DNA of 64,000 nucleotides from Prochlorococcus sp. AG-442-B03 (GCA_003212395.1 QCPU01000008.1:1-64000); one strand, 5' to 3'. Positions 27,628 to 36,663 are shown, counted from the first letter of the stretch. Notes: a model not told the origin generated them from the sequence alone. Program-made: numbers and translations.

Positions 27628-28182
27628 TTAGCGAGGACCATTAAGTGTAATATTGTTATCTTTCTCTCTTAAATCTCCATTTCTACCTTGTTTATTAGCA
27701 AGTAGAGGCCATTGGGCTCCTTTTACAAGACATTTTCTGGCTAAATCTAGGTCAATAATGATCTCAAGATCTGCTGGATTCTTAGTCTTTTTTGATTCAA
27801 TGAGATACTCTCTTCCTGACCAACCTATAATTCCAGCAATATAAATGAACAATACTCCAGGAATAAGTAAATCTCCTTCATGACCTCTATTTAAAAGGGC
27901 TCCCCATGGCTCAAGAGGAGGTCCAATTATTAAATGTGGAAGACCATCATCTCCGCATGATGCTTTTCCATATCTTTCAAATCTTGCGATGTCTTTTTGA
28001 GTATTTGCAGAATTTGCTCTCTCAATGAATTTAGGATTTTCAGAGCATTTTGTGAGGGCTGAAGCAGTATATTCTGTGCTAGCTCTATCTGCGTTTAAGG
28101 CAGGCCCATTTGCAGCTAGAGCAATTGGAGTAATTCCGAGGAACAGAAAAACTGAGGTTATGATTGAAAAAAAGAATTTCAT
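27628..28182 (-). CDS. psaF: Photosystem I subunit III (PsaF)
   Basis: A 184-residue precursor with a cleavable signal peptide (MKFFFSIITSVFLFLGITPIALA), a lumenal domain with two Cys in ALTKCSENPKF and KASCGDDGLPHL, and a membrane helix (ILFVYIAG-type segment LLIPGVLFIYIAGIIGW). It docks plastocyanin or cytochrome c6 in part and anchors PsaJ. I chose the ATG at 28182; a TTG three codons upstream also lies in frame. A TATAAG hexamer on minus (28202-28207) is a possible promoter -10 box. Confidence 0.96.
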   Translation of the reverse strand: MKFFFSIITSVFLFLGITPIALAANGPALNADRASTEYTASALTKCSENPKFIERANSANTQKDIARFERYGKASCGDDGLPHLIIGPPLEPWGALLNRGHEGDLLIPGVLFIYIAGIIGWSGREYLIESKKTKNPADLEIIIDLDLARKCLVKGAQWPLLANKQGRNGDLREKDNNITLNGPR

Positions 28183-28256
28183 AAGTTGCAATCTTTAATT
28201 CCTTATAGTGTGTTAAGTAAGAAATTAATATTAAAATAGAACAAGTTGAATCAAAA

Positions 28257-29327
28257 ATGCATAAAGTTTTAGCTATTGAAACAAGTTGTGATGAGACATC
28301 TGTCTCAATAGTTTCTAATATTGGCGATACTTTCAGAATACATTCAAATATAATTGCCTCTCAAATTGAAGATCATTCAAAATGGGGAGGAGTTGTGCCT
28401 GAACTTGCAGCAAGAAAGCATTTAGAGTTATTACCTTTTGTTTTAGATAAGGCTTTAGAAGAATCAAAAATTAAAATTGAGGAAATCGATTATATTGCGT
28501 CAACTGTAGCTCCTGGATTAGTTGGTTGTTTACGAGTTGGCTCTATAACTGCAAGATCACTTTGCATGTTACATTCAAAACCATTTTTGGGAATTCATCA
28601 TTTGGAGGGGCATTTATCTTCAATTCTATTTTCAGAAAACTATCCAAAGAAATCTTTTCTTACATTACTTGTGAGCGGCGGGCATACTGAATTGATAAAG
28701 GTTGAACATAGAAGGGGGATGAAAAGACTTGGGAAAAGTTTTGATGATGCTGCTGGAGAAGCCTTTGATAAAGTTGGCAGACTATTAGGTCTTAATTATC
28801 CAGGAGGACCGGCAATTGAAAAGATTGCTAAAAGTGGCGATCCAATGAAATTTAATTTACCAAAATGTAGGATCTCTGATAAAAAAGGTGGATTTCTTAA
28901 ATATGATTTCTCTTTTAGTGGTCTAAAAACTGCCGTATTAAGATTAGTTGAGAGAATAAATTTGGATGGGAAGACCGTTCCAATTCCTGATATTGCTGCA
29001 AGTTTTGAGAGAGTAGTGGCAGAGGTCTTGGTAGAGAGAACAATAAAATGCGCAGAAGACCATAGCTTGGATAATGTAGTTGTGGTTGGGGGTGTGGCTG
29101 CTAACAATACATTAAGAAAAATGATGATTAGTGAAGCTAGTAAAAAATCTATTAAAGTTCATTTAGCACCCCTTGATCTTTGTACAGATAATGCGGCAAT
29201 GATTGGAGCGGCGGCGTTGTTCAGAATCAAATTTAAGGATCATTTAAGTTCCCTTAAATTAGGTGTCGCAGGAAGACTATCAATTGAACAAGCAAATACC
29301 CTTTATGAAGAAAACCCTCCTTTCTAA
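28257..29327 (+). CDS. tsaD: tRNA N6-adenosine threonylcarbamoyltransferase TsaD
   Basis: A 356-residue ASKHA-fold protein that installs t6A37 in tRNAs reading ANN codons, with TsaB, TsaE and TsaC products. The N-terminal AIETSCDETSVSIV, the metal-binding His pair in HHLEGH (H115 and H119) and LVSGGHTELI are intact, as is VVGGVAANNTLR. It is divergent from psaF across 74 bases and followed after five bases by an hli gene. Confidence 0.96.
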   Translation: MHKVLAIETSCDETSVSIVSNIGDTFRIHSNIIASQIEDHSKWGGVVPELAARKHLELLPFVLDKALEESKIKIEEIDYIASTVAPGLVGCLRVGSITARSLCMLHSKPFLGIHHLEGHLSSILFSENYPKKSFLTLLVSGGHTELIKVEHRRGMKRLGKSFDDAAGEAFDKVGRLLGLNYPGGPAIEKIAKSGDPMKFNLPKCRISDKKGGFLKYDFSFSGLKTAVLRLVERINLDGKTVPIPDIAASFERVVAEVLVERTIKCAEDHSLDNVVVVGGVAANNTLRKMMISEASKKSIKVHLAPLDLCTDNAAMIGAAALFRIKFKDHLSSLKLGVAGRLSIEQANTLYEENPPF

Positions 29328-29332
29328 CTTCA

Positions 29333-29509
29333 ATGAACAAACAACCTAAAATCGAGATAAAAGAGACAAAAAACTTCGTTGATAAAAAAGAACTGAATTT
29401 GTGGAAAAGAGGTTTTACCCCTCAAGCTGAAATATGGAATGGAAGGATGGCAACTGTTGGGATAGGAATTATTTTTATAATAATTGCTTTAATAAGCGAG
29501 TTTTCTTAA
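29333..29509 (+). CDS. hli: High-light-inducible protein (Hli/SCP)
   Basis: A 58-residue single-helix protein of the chlorophyll a/b-binding superfamily. The signature AEIWNGRMATVG lies at residues 32-43, with Glu, Asn and Arg as chlorophyll-binding and helix-pairing residues, followed by a hydrophobic helix. These proteins protect photosystem assembly intermediates by binding chlorophyll and carotenoid under stress. The gene starts five bases after tsaD and is probably cotranscribed, unlike the stress-promoter hli genes of genomic islands. Confidence 0.93.
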   Translation: MNKQPKIEIKETKNFVDKKELNLWKRGFTPQAEIWNGRMATVGIGIIFIIIALISEFS

Positions 29510-29671
29510 TAAAAATAAAATTTATTTTCTTAAAAGTAGTTCTGAAAGAATTTTTAAAATTATTATTATCCAACCGATGAATTAAATTAAAAAGTATTCT
29601 ATTTATTGGACTTGAGATAAGATTATTGATTTAATCAAAATGACGAATATTTTTATTATTTATAATTTTAT

Positions 29672-30877
29672 ATGACGCCTGAAAGGCTCGGATTACTTTG
29701 GGGGATAACTGTATTTGCAGGTGCTTGTGCTCGATTATTTTCTTCTTTTACAGGATTCCCAAGTGTTGTTATTTTATTGCTTTCTGGATTATTCATCGGA
29801 AGATCAGGATTAGGTCTGGTTGAGCCTTTGGATCTTGGGCAAGGGCTTGAAACTATTGTGGGGCTTTTAGTCTGTTTGGTTCTATTTGAAGGAGGATTAA
29901 ATTTAAAACTGCCTGAAGGGAATATAAGAAATACTGTTTTGAAAATTTCATTAGTTAGACTTTTTATTTCATTATCAGCTGGAATTTTTATTGCTCATTG
30001 GCTGGCTGGCCTCTCATGGCAAGTCGCAGGAATATATAGTGCCATAGTTCTAGCTACTGGACCAACAGTTGTCTCTCCTTTAGTTGAACAAATAAAATTA
30101 GCTTCCCCACTCTCGGAGGTTTTGAAAGCTGAAGGCTTGTTGCTTGAACCAATTGGTGCAGTACTAGCATTACTGCTTTTAGAACTGACTTTAGGGGACC
30201 TTCGTGGGATTAACGACGTATTTGTAGCATTAATGCAAAGATTAGGGGGAGGTGTCTTAATCGGATTAAGTGCAGGATGGTTACTTTCAGAAATTTTAAA
30301 AAAAATAAAAAATGAAGCCTCATTTGGTATAGAGCTTCAAGTTACCCTTGGATTTATTTTCCTTGTATATGGCATTTGCGAATATTTTTTACCAGAGTCA
30401 GGCTTGCCTGCTTCTGTTGCGGCAGGTTTTATTGTAGGCAAAAGAGAAGTTATAGATAAGGAGAGATTAGATAATCTAATTGGTGAATTAGCTCAATTAG
30501 CAATAACAGTTCTTTTCCCTCTTTTGGCCGCTGACGTTTCTTGGGGTGAATTAAGTCCGCTAGGTTGGGGAGGGGTTGTTTGCGTTTTTATGTTGATGGT
30601 AATTGTTCGCCCTTTCTCTATCTGGATAGCAACAATCGGAAGAGAATTGAACTTAAAAGAAAAAATATTTTTAGCCTGGTTAGCCCCTAGAGGTATTGTT
30701 ACTGCAGCGGTAGCTTCTCTTTTTTCTATCAGATTAGAGCAAGCTGGTATTCTTGGGGCTGGCCGTCTCCAAGGTTTAGTTTTTCTAACTATATTGATGA
30801 CTGTAGGGATCCAAGGTCTTTCAGCTAAACCTTTAGCGAATCGGCTTGAGTTAGGCCAAAAAAATAATTTAGATTGA
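29672..30877 (+). CDS. Na+/H+ antiporter, CPA1 (NhaP-like)
   Basis: A 401-residue membrane protein with about 11-13 helices. GLVEPLDLGQGLETIVGLLVCLVLFEGGLNL and the ion-binding-region block IVLATGPTVVSPLVEQIKL fit CPA1 antiporters, as does AWLAPRGIVTAAVASLFSIRL near the end. It lacks the long cytoplasmic C-terminal domain of some NhaP proteins. The canonical CPA1 Asn-Asp or Asp-Asp pair is replaced by a Thr-Gly-Pro-Thr segment, so the exact ion and stoichiometry are uncertain. Its last nine bases overlap gltX. Confidence 0.88.
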   Translation: MTPERLGLLWGITVFAGACARLFSSFTGFPSVVILLLSGLFIGRSGLGLVEPLDLGQGLETIVGLLVCLVLFEGGLNLKLPEGNIRNTVLKISLVRLFISLSAGIFIAHWLAGLSWQVAGIYSAIVLATGPTVVSPLVEQIKLASPLSEVLKAEGLLLEPIGAVLALLLLELTLGDLRGINDVFVALMQRLGGGVLIGLSAGWLLSEILKKIKNEASFGIELQVTLGFIFLVYGICEYFLPESGLPASVAAGFIVGKREVIDKERLDNLIGELAQLAITVLFPLLAADVSWGELSPLGWGGVVCVFMLMVIVRPFSIWIATIGRELNLKEKIFLAWLAPRGIVTAAVASLFSIRLEQAGILGAGRLQGLVFLTILMTVGIQGLSAKPLANRLELGQKNNLD

Positions 30878-32308
30878 TTTAAGACATCTTTTAATTCGAG
30901 ATATATCAGTTTTATTTTCTGAGAAAAGCTCCCAACTTTGAATTAAATCTGGCCCACTTAGAGATCCAAAGAAGGCTACTCTCAAAGACTTCATCAAAAT
31001 CCCTTTTTTAATATTATGCATTTTTGAGATTTCGTTTATTATTTCTTTCCCTTTCTCCTTATCTATTTTTATAGTATTTTGCCCAATTAAATAATTTAAG
31101 ATTAGTTTTAGAGATGCTTTGCTATCCTTGTTTTCCAGAAAATCTTGACCTTCTTTTTGAATTGTAGGTATTAAGAAAAATGGTTTTGATTGATCAATTG
31201 AATCTTTTAACAGAGTCATGGAGTCTCTAAGCAAAATTGCTAATTTATAAGCCCATTCTTGAGATGGCGGCACCCAACCATTATCATCCCAGTATTTGCT
31301 CATGATCTCACTTAACTTTGTTGATTTCATATTTTTTATATATTGAGAATTAATCCAGTTGAGTTTTTCCCAACTGAATTTGGCTCCAGCTTTATTTATT
31401 TCAGATAAGTCAAAAATTTCAGATAACTCTTCAAGTGAAAGTATTTCTCTGTCGGCAGATTTTGGAGACCAACCTAAAAAGGCCATATAGTTGGATAAGG
31501 CCTCAGGTAAATATCCCATGTCTCTAAATTCGTCAATTGAAGTTACGCAATCTCTTTTAGATAATTTTTTCCCTTCACTATTTAGTATTAAGGGTGTATG
31601 CGAAAAAGTTGGCAAATTAAAATTTAATGCTTTATAAATCAATATTTGTTTTGCAGTGTTTGAGATATGGTCTTCACCCCTTACAACATGAGTAATATTC
31701 ATGAAATTATCATCAACTACAACTGCAAGATTATACAAAGGATCTCCAATCTCATATCCCTTCGCCCTTCTTGACAAAACTAAATCACCACCCAAATCCT
31801 TCCCTTGCCATTTGATTTCACCTCTTATCTTATCTACCCATTTAATTTGAATTTTTTCATCAATCTTAAACCTTATGACTGAAGTCCTCCCTTGGGATAT
31901 GTATTTTTCTATTTCTTCTCTTGAAAGATTTCTGTGTCTATTATCATGTTTTGGAGGTAATCCTTTCTTTTGTTGTTCTGCTCTTAATTCATAAATTTCA
32001 TCTTCTGTTGTAAAGCACCTATATGCAGCTCCACATTCCAATAGCTTTTTGATGTAACTTTTGTGAGTCGAAATTCGTTCACTTTGCTTTACAGGTTCTT
32101 CATCCCATCTAAGTCCAAGCCATTTCAAGCCCTCTAATATATTTTTTGTATATTCAGGTTTAGATCGAAGAATATCTGTATCTTCTATTCTGATAAGAAA
32201 TTTTCCGCCTATTTTTTGTGCATACAACCAGTTGAATAATGCTGTTCGCGCTGTCCCAATATGAAATAAACCCGTTGGACTCGGGGCTAGTCTTAAACGT
32301 TTTTCCAA
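30869..32308 (-). CDS. gltX: Glutamyl-tRNA synthetase
   Basis: A 479-residue class I aminoacyl-tRNA synthetase. The HIGH-like motif is PSPTGLFHIGTARTALFN and the KMSKS-like motif is GKKLSKRD. Charged Glu-tRNA also feeds tetrapyrrole synthesis in cyanobacteria, linking it to hemL and hemC in this window. The only start is a TTG at 32306-32308; the codons upstream contain no in-frame ATG and the tRNA-Asp gene ends 17 bases before it. Confidence 0.97.
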   Translation of the reverse strand: MEKRLRLAPSPTGLFHIGTARTALFNWLYAQKIGGKFLIRIEDTDILRSKPEYTKNILEGLKWLGLRWDEEPVKQSERISTHKSYIKKLLECGAAYRCFTTEDEIYELRAEQQKKGLPPKHDNRHRNLSREEIEKYISQGRTSVIRFKIDEKIQIKWVDKIRGEIKWQGKDLGGDLVLSRRAKGYEIGDPLYNLAVVVDDNFMNITHVVRGEDHISNTAKQILIYKALNFNLPTFSHTPLILNSEGKKLSKRDCVTSIDEFRDMGYLPEALSNYMAFLGWSPKSADREILSLEELSEIFDLSEINKAGAKFSWEKLNWINSQYIKNMKSTKLSEIMSKYWDDNGWVPPSQEWAYKLAILLRDSMTLLKDSIDQSKPFFLIPTIQKEGQDFLENKDSKASLKLILNYLIGQNTIKIDKEKGKEIINEISKMHNIKKGILMKSLRVAFFGSLSGPDLIQSWELFSENKTDISRIKRCLKSI

Positions 32309-32325
32309 ATTTCTTTTAGAAAAAA

Positions 32326-32399
32326 CGGGACCGACGGGATTCGAACCCGCAACTTCCGCCGTGACAGGGCGGTGCTCTAACCAGTTGAACTACGGTCCC
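32326..32399 (-). tRNA. trnD: tRNA-Asp (anticodon GUC)
   Basis: A 74-base cloverleaf read on minus: acceptor GGGACCG paired with the 3' strand, D-arm with AGTTCAACTGGTTAGAGC, anticodon loop CTGTCAC giving GUC, T-arm GCGGGTTCGAATCCCGT, and discriminator G as expected for tRNA-Asp. It lies between the hyperconserved protein gene and gltX on the same strand. CCA is not encoded. Confidence 0.96.
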
Positions 32400-32546
32400 A
32401 GAGTTTTGTTCTAATTTGAGTTAGAACTTCATTCTTAAAATTATCAGATCATAATACTTAATTTATGTTGTTGTAATAAAAAAAATTTATTAATTTGAGG
32501 ATTTACAGAAATAATTAGTTTAAAGCTGCCTTAATAAAACAACTAT

Positions 32547-32741
32547 TTATTTTTGGGGTCTAAAACCTGCAGGTTCTATCAACCTAACCTGGTTACCTCT
32601 AGCTGTAAATTCTCTGCCTTGGTCACTTTGTACGACAACTCTCCCACCAGACTTAACTCTGATGACTCTTGCACGAACCCATCCTAAAGCTGCTGATTCG
32701 AGGACTTTAACTACGTCCCCAGGTTGAAGATCTAACTCCAT
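32547..32741 (-). CDS. Hyperconserved small protein of marine picocyanobacteria
   Basis: A 64-residue soluble, beta-rich, basic protein (MELDLQPGDVVKVLESAALG at the start; RGNQVRLIEPAGFRP near the end), compatible with a small SH3/KOW-like barrel. It matches what I recall of the hyperconserved ~62-residue protein reported in Prochlorococcus and marine Synechococcus, thought to be tied to ribosomes. Its location between tRNA-Trp and tRNA-Asp, downstream of rplS, supports a translation role. Its coding GC is about 45 percent by hand count (87 of 195), well above its surroundings. Confidence 0.8.
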   Translation of the reverse strand: MELDLQPGDVVKVLESAALGWVRARVIRVKSGGRVVVQSDQGREFTARGNQVRLIEPAGFRPQK

Positions 32742-32776
32742 CTAATGAAAAAATAATTTACATAATGTTGATCAAA

Positions 32777-32849
32777 CGCGTCGTGGAGGACTTGAACCCC
32801 CGACATCAGGTTTTGGAGACCTGCGTTCTACCAACTGAACTAACGACGC
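32777..32849 (-). tRNA. trnW: tRNA-Trp (anticodon CCA)
   Basis: A 73-base cloverleaf on minus. The acceptor GCGTCGT pairs with ACGACGC, the D-stem is GTTC/GAAC, the anticodon stem CAGGT/ACCTG encloses CTCCAAA with anticodon CCA, and the T-arm is GGGGGTTCAAGTCCTCC. Discriminator base G. It lies 53 bases downstream of rplS and 35 bases upstream of the hyperconserved gene on the same strand. Confidence 0.96.
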
Positions 32850-32902
32850 TCGTAAGTGATTATAAGCGTCTTTGTGACCAATAAGTTGATTAATTTACAA
32901 CT

Positions 32903-33373
32903 TTATCGATCAAAGCGTTGTTTTACGCGAGTAGCTTTTCCTACCCTATCTCTTAGATAGAATAACTTAGCTCTTCTTACTTTACCTCTGCGTTCAACTT
33001 TTAGAGAGGCAACCTGTGGACTATGTAGCATAAATACTCTTTCAACGCCTATACCCTGAAAAATTCTTCTAACTGTAATAGTCTGGTTAGTGCCTCCATG
33101 CCTTTTTGCTATGACAACACCTTCATAAGGTTGGACTCTTTCTTTGTTACCTTCTGTAATTTTTACTCCAACTTTAACAGTGTCCCCAACATAAATTTCA
33201 GGTAATTCTTTTTTTAATTGTTCATTCTCAAATTCCTTAATAAGATTGGCGGCGCTTAAGTTTTGCTTAGTTTCAGAAACCATTTTTTGTTCTTTTTTTT
33301 CAACTGCTGCATTAATTGATGCGTCAGCTTCAATAACGGCTTCTAATTCCTTCTCTTGTTTCTCTTTGGCCAT
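32903..33373 (-). CDS. rplS: 50S ribosomal protein L19 with N-terminal extension
   Basis: A 156-residue protein. The L19 core begins near residue 43 ([22 protein letters not shown]) and includes [31 protein letters not shown] and RAKLFYLR. The first ~40 residues are a charged, probably disordered extension not present in the ~115-residue bacterial protein; an in-frame ATG at residue 31 could give a shorter form. L19 sits at the 30S-50S interface. Confidence 0.95.
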   Translation of the reverse strand: MAKEKQEKELEAVIEADASINAAVEKKEQKMVSETKQNLSAANLIKEFENEQLKKELPEIYVGDTVKVGVKITEGNKERVQPYEGVVIAKRHGGTNQTITVRRIFQGIGVERVFMLHSPQVASLKVERRGKVRRAKLFYLRDRVGKATRVKQRFDR

Positions 33374-33406
33374 TTTTTTTCTTTTTTATCCTACAAGTTC
33401 TATATC

Positions 33407-33715
33407 TTAACCTTTTGACTCGCCTTTAGTAACCTTTTTGGTAAATGAAATTGTTTTTGAGAACATTTGGAATCCCGTTATGAGCATCCATAAAACTCCA
33501 AGAGAATTTAATATTACGTATATTAATTCTCCGTTGCCTCCAAGCCATTCACCCTCATGGAGAGACATTAACCAATGAACTTGGTCCCTAGAGTAACCTA
33601 ATAAATCTTTTGAAACCCTATAAAGAAGACCAGTAATTGAAGATATAAATAATGGAAGAAAAATCCAGGGCGCCAAAGCCTTATGAAATTGCCTAGAATT
33701 AAATAAACTTTTCAT
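33407..33715 (-). CDS. PepSY-like small membrane protein
   Basis: A 102-residue protein with two hydrophobic helices (about residues 15-35 and 63-86) around a short exposed loop containing HWLMSLHEGEWLGGNGELIY. The segment FHKALAPWIFLPLFISSITGLLYR resembles PepSY-associated transmembrane proteins, seen as pieces of iron-uptake reductases and peptidase inhibitors. Function unknown. It is 33 bases upstream of rplS on the same strand. Confidence 0.72.
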   Translation of the reverse strand: MKSLFNSRQFHKALAPWIFLPLFISSITGLLYRVSKDLLGYSRDQVHWLMSLHEGEWLGGNGELIYVILNSLGVLWMLITGFQMFSKTISFTKKVTKGESKG

Positions 33716-33810
33716 TTTGGTTTCTTTCCCATTGTTATTGATAGATTTAAGGTAGCCAAAATCATAAAGGCTATTTTGAAGATATTTACTTATTACTATT
33801 ATTTATTCCA

Positions 33811-34650
33811 ATGAGACATTTTGCAGATCTTTTGTTAAATAAAAATAATTCTAAGGCTAATGATCAAGTTCCTTTTATTCAGAGAAGAAGAGGAATCGAA
33901 ATAAAGTCTTCACGGGAAATAAATTTGATGAAAAAATCTAGCAGAATTGTGGCTACTGTTTTGAGAGAAATTAATGACTTAATTAAACCAGGAATGAGTA
34001 CAAAAGATTTAGATGATTTCGCAGAAAAGAGGATAAAAAGTTTTGGAGCTGTGCCAAGTTTCAAGGGCTACCATGGATTTCCTTCTAGTATTTGTTCTAG
34101 TATCAATAATGAGGTTGTTCATGGAATACCAAATAAAAATAAAATAATTAAAAATGGCGACTTAGTTAAAATTGATACAGGAGCATATTTAGACGGTTTC
34201 CATGGGGATAGTTGTATATCAATTTGTGTGGGAGATGTTAGTCCAAAGGCTCAAAATCTTAGCGATGTAGCTCACAAGGCTTTGTATGCGGGCCTTTCGA
34301 AAATTAAAGCAGGGAATACACTTCTAGATGTGGCTGGGGAAATCGAAGATATTGTTCTAAAAAATGGCTTCAGTGTTGTGGAAGACTATACAGGTCATGG
34401 AGTTGGGAGAAATCTTCATGAAGAACCATCGGTATTTAATTTTCGGACTAAAGAGTTGCCCAATGTCGTCCTACGTGAGGGAATGACATTAGCTGTGGAA
34501 CCTATCGTTAATGAAGGGACTAAATTTTGCAAAACATTAAATGATAGATGGACCGTAATTACAAAAGATGGAAAATTATCGGCTCAATGGGAGCATACAA
34601 TAGTTGTTTTAAAAGATGGGATTGAAATATTGACAGATAGAGATTTCTAG
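33811..34650 (+). CDS. map: Methionine aminopeptidase
   Basis: A 279-residue type I enzyme that removes initiator methionine. Metal ligands are visible: Asp in [17 protein letters not shown] (two Asp), His in [14 protein letters not shown], Glu in [10 protein letters not shown] and Glu in QWEHTIVV. A ~25-residue N-terminal extension precedes the catalytic domain. The pattern fits cyanobacterial/plastid-type MAP. Its end lies three bases from the convergent dehydrogenase gene. Confidence 0.95.
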   Translation: MRHFADLLLNKNNSKANDQVPFIQRRRGIEIKSSREINLMKKSSRIVATVLREINDLIKPGMSTKDLDDFAEKRIKSFGAVPSFKGYHGFPSSICSSINNEVVHGIPNKNKIIKNGDLVKIDTGAYLDGFHGDSCISICVGDVSPKAQNLSDVAHKALYAGLSKIKAGNTLLDVAGEIEDIVLKNGFSVVEDYTGHGVGRNLHEEPSVFNFRTKELPNVVLREGMTLAVEPIVNEGTKFCKTLNDRWTVITKDGKLSAQWEHTIVVLKDGIEILTDRDF

Positions 34651-34653
34651 ATA

Positions 34654-35373
34654 CTAAGATTTGTACTTATAGATAACCTGGCAATACAAAAAATTAAAAA
34701 ATTCTTTCAATGGGAAAAGTAGGTAACTTAAAGGGTTTGGGCTAATTATTATTAAATAATTTTTTGAATTAGCTAAATCATAAATTTTTTCAGAAACAAA
34801 TTTAGGACTCATTATTCCGATAGGATTTAGTTCTGATTTAAAAGGCCCTAAGATGATTTTTTTAATTATTAATTTTTTCTTTGTATTTTTGTCCAAAAGA
34901 TTTTTTTTGAAAGAAACTAATTGACCAATAAGGGATTTGCTAATCTCATATGATGGATTTAGGGCTGGTAATATTTCTGCTTCAGATGTATTTATCCAAA
35001 TCTCTTTTTTTATTTGTGAATCATTGCTTAGAGCAATATCTTCAAATAAATTTAAAAATTTGAATTTGCTTAATGCATTTATCTCAATTGAGTTTTCATA
35101 ATTAGAATTTTCTCTACTCAAATCATAAATACCATGGTTCAAAATTAAAATGTCTATATTTTCTAATTGTTTTTTTAATGACGACTCCTTCCCACATTCC
35201 CATTTAATCCATTCATTTGGAGATTCAAGATTTATTTCATAATTAGTTTTACTATGAGTAAATCCAATCACTTTATATCCTTTTTGACGAAACAACTTTG
35301 TTAATTCTTTCCCTAGAGCACCTGAGGCCCCAGTAATCCCTATAGTTTTTTCGTTTTTGGTTGGATTTATCAT
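34654..35373 (-). CDS. Short-chain dehydrogenase/reductase, divergent
   Basis: A 239-residue SDR-fold protein with the cofactor loop GITGASGALGKELTKLFRQKG, an ILNHGIYD in place of NNAG, and a catalytic-type YEISK (Tyr-x3-Lys). The catalytic Ser is probably in WINTSEAEIL. Substrate unknown. C-terminal hydrophobic stretch (PLSYLLFPLKEFFNFLYCQVIY) suggests membrane contact. It stands alone between two convergent/divergent neighbours. Confidence 0.82.
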   Translation of the reverse strand: MINPTKNEKTIGITGASGALGKELTKLFRQKGYKVIGFTHSKTNYEINLESPNEWIKWECGKESSLKKQLENIDILILNHGIYDLSRENSNYENSIEINALSKFKFLNLFEDIALSNDSQIKKEIWINTSEAEILPALNPSYEISKSLIGQLVSFKKNLLDKNTKKKLIIKKIILGPFKSELNPIGIMSPKFVSEKIYDLANSKNYLIIISPNPLSYLLFPLKEFFNFLYCQVIYKYKS

Positions 35374-35528
35374 TTTGCTTAATTTTTCTTAGATACCAAA
35401 GAATTAAAATAAATTTACCAAAAAAAGATTATTTATTTTTTTTATTTGATTAAAACTCATAAATAAATATTTGTTTAGTGCTGAAAAAAATATTATCTTA
35501 AACCTATTAATAAATAATTTACTAAATT

Positions 35529-36638
35529 ATGAGCGATATATTATTAATTGGCTCATGTGAGCCATTTAGTGGTAAGTCTGCAATGGTTCTTGGGATAGCA
35601 AAAAAACTTTTACAGCAGAAAAAAAAAGTACGCATAGGAAAACCTTTAGCAACATGTATTGAACTTACTAATCTTCCCTCAATGTCTTATGAAGGGTTAA
35701 TAGATGATGATGTTAAGTTTATTGGATCAACATTAAATATCGAAGAGAAGAATTTAATTTCATCAGTAGGATTATTGGATAATATCTCAGCTGAAAAAAG
35801 AATCTTCAATAAAGACTTACTCCCAGGAAAAGGTTTTGATCAGATTGCAGGATTGGTTAATGATGATTTTGAAGGTCTGAATATTTTAGAGGCAGCTGGA
35901 AGTCTTCATGAGGGTATGATTTATGGCTTAAGTCTCCCACAACTTGCTAAGGATTTAGATGCGAAAGTTTTAATTGTGAATTTATGGGAAGATTGTAAAA
36001 GTGTGGATGCATTACTTGATGCGAAAAAACAATTAGGTGAGAAATTGGCTGGAGTTGTATTAAATGGAGTTTTGCCGCAAGAACTCGAAAAAGTAAAAAA
36101 TGAAATAATACCCTCTCTTAAAGATCTGGATATTGAAGTGTTTGGAGTGATGCCTAAATCACCACTTCTTAGAAGTGTCACCGTAGGTGAGCTTATAAGA
36201 AGACTAGATGCCCAAGTAATTTGTTGCCCTGAAAAAGATCAATTGCTTGTTGAAACATTAAGCATTGGTGCAATGGGGGTGAATTCTGCAATGGAATTTT
36301 TCAGGAGAAGACGAAATATGGCTGTAGTTACTGGAGCTGATAGAACTGATATCCAACTTGCTGCTTTGGAGGCTTCGACTCAATGCCTTATTTTAACTGG
36401 TTTAGGAGATCCCCTGTCACAACTGATTCATAGAGCAGAAGAATTGGAGGTGCCAATTTTAAAGGTGGAATTAGATACTCTTTCCTCAGTGGAAATTATT
36501 GAACAAGCTTTTGGTCATGTCAGAATACATGAATCAATTAAAGCTTCTTATGCTATTCAATTAGTTCAAGAGCATGTAAATCTAAAAAGAATTCTCGAAA
36601 AGATAGATTTTCCCTGCAATTTTTCAGATAAATGCTAA
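35529..36638 (+). CDS. P-loop (BioD-like) plus DRTGG domain protein
   Basis: A 369-residue protein resembling the N-terminal regulatory half of long phosphotransacetylases. Residues 1-~210 are a BioD/AAA-like P-loop domain (GSCEPFSGKSAMVLGIAKKL with GKSA), and residues ~220-330 form a DRTGG domain (VTGADRTDIQLAALE). No phosphotransacetylase catalytic domain follows. It may sense or bind a ligand, but I cannot name one. It is followed after 25 bases by a DprA-like gene. Confidence 0.83.
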   Translation: MSDILLIGSCEPFSGKSAMVLGIAKKLLQQKKKVRIGKPLATCIELTNLPSMSYEGLIDDDVKFIGSTLNIEEKNLISSVGLLDNISAEKRIFNKDLLPGKGFDQIAGLVNDDFEGLNILEAAGSLHEGMIYGLSLPQLAKDLDAKVLIVNLWEDCKSVDALLDAKKQLGEKLAGVVLNGVLPQELEKVKNEIIPSLKDLDIEVFGVMPKSPLLRSVTVGELIRRLDAQVICCPEKDQLLVETLSIGAMGVNSAMEFFRRRRNMAVVTGADRTDIQLAALEASTQCLILTGLGDPLSQLIHRAEELEVPILKVELDTLSSVEIIEQAFGHVRIHESIKASYAIQLVQEHVNLKRILEKIDFPCNFSDKC

Positions 36639-36663
36639 TTTCAAATATAGGAACTTTATTATT

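Noticed and set aside
28796-29107. 103-residue ORF antisense to tsaD
   Set aside because: Fully covered by a strongly supported gene and of typical shadow composition.
32400-32440. Hairpin GTTCTAA/TTAGAAC upstream of tRNA-Asp as a terminator
   Set aside because: Seven pairs only and followed on minus by A-rich, not T-rich, sequence.
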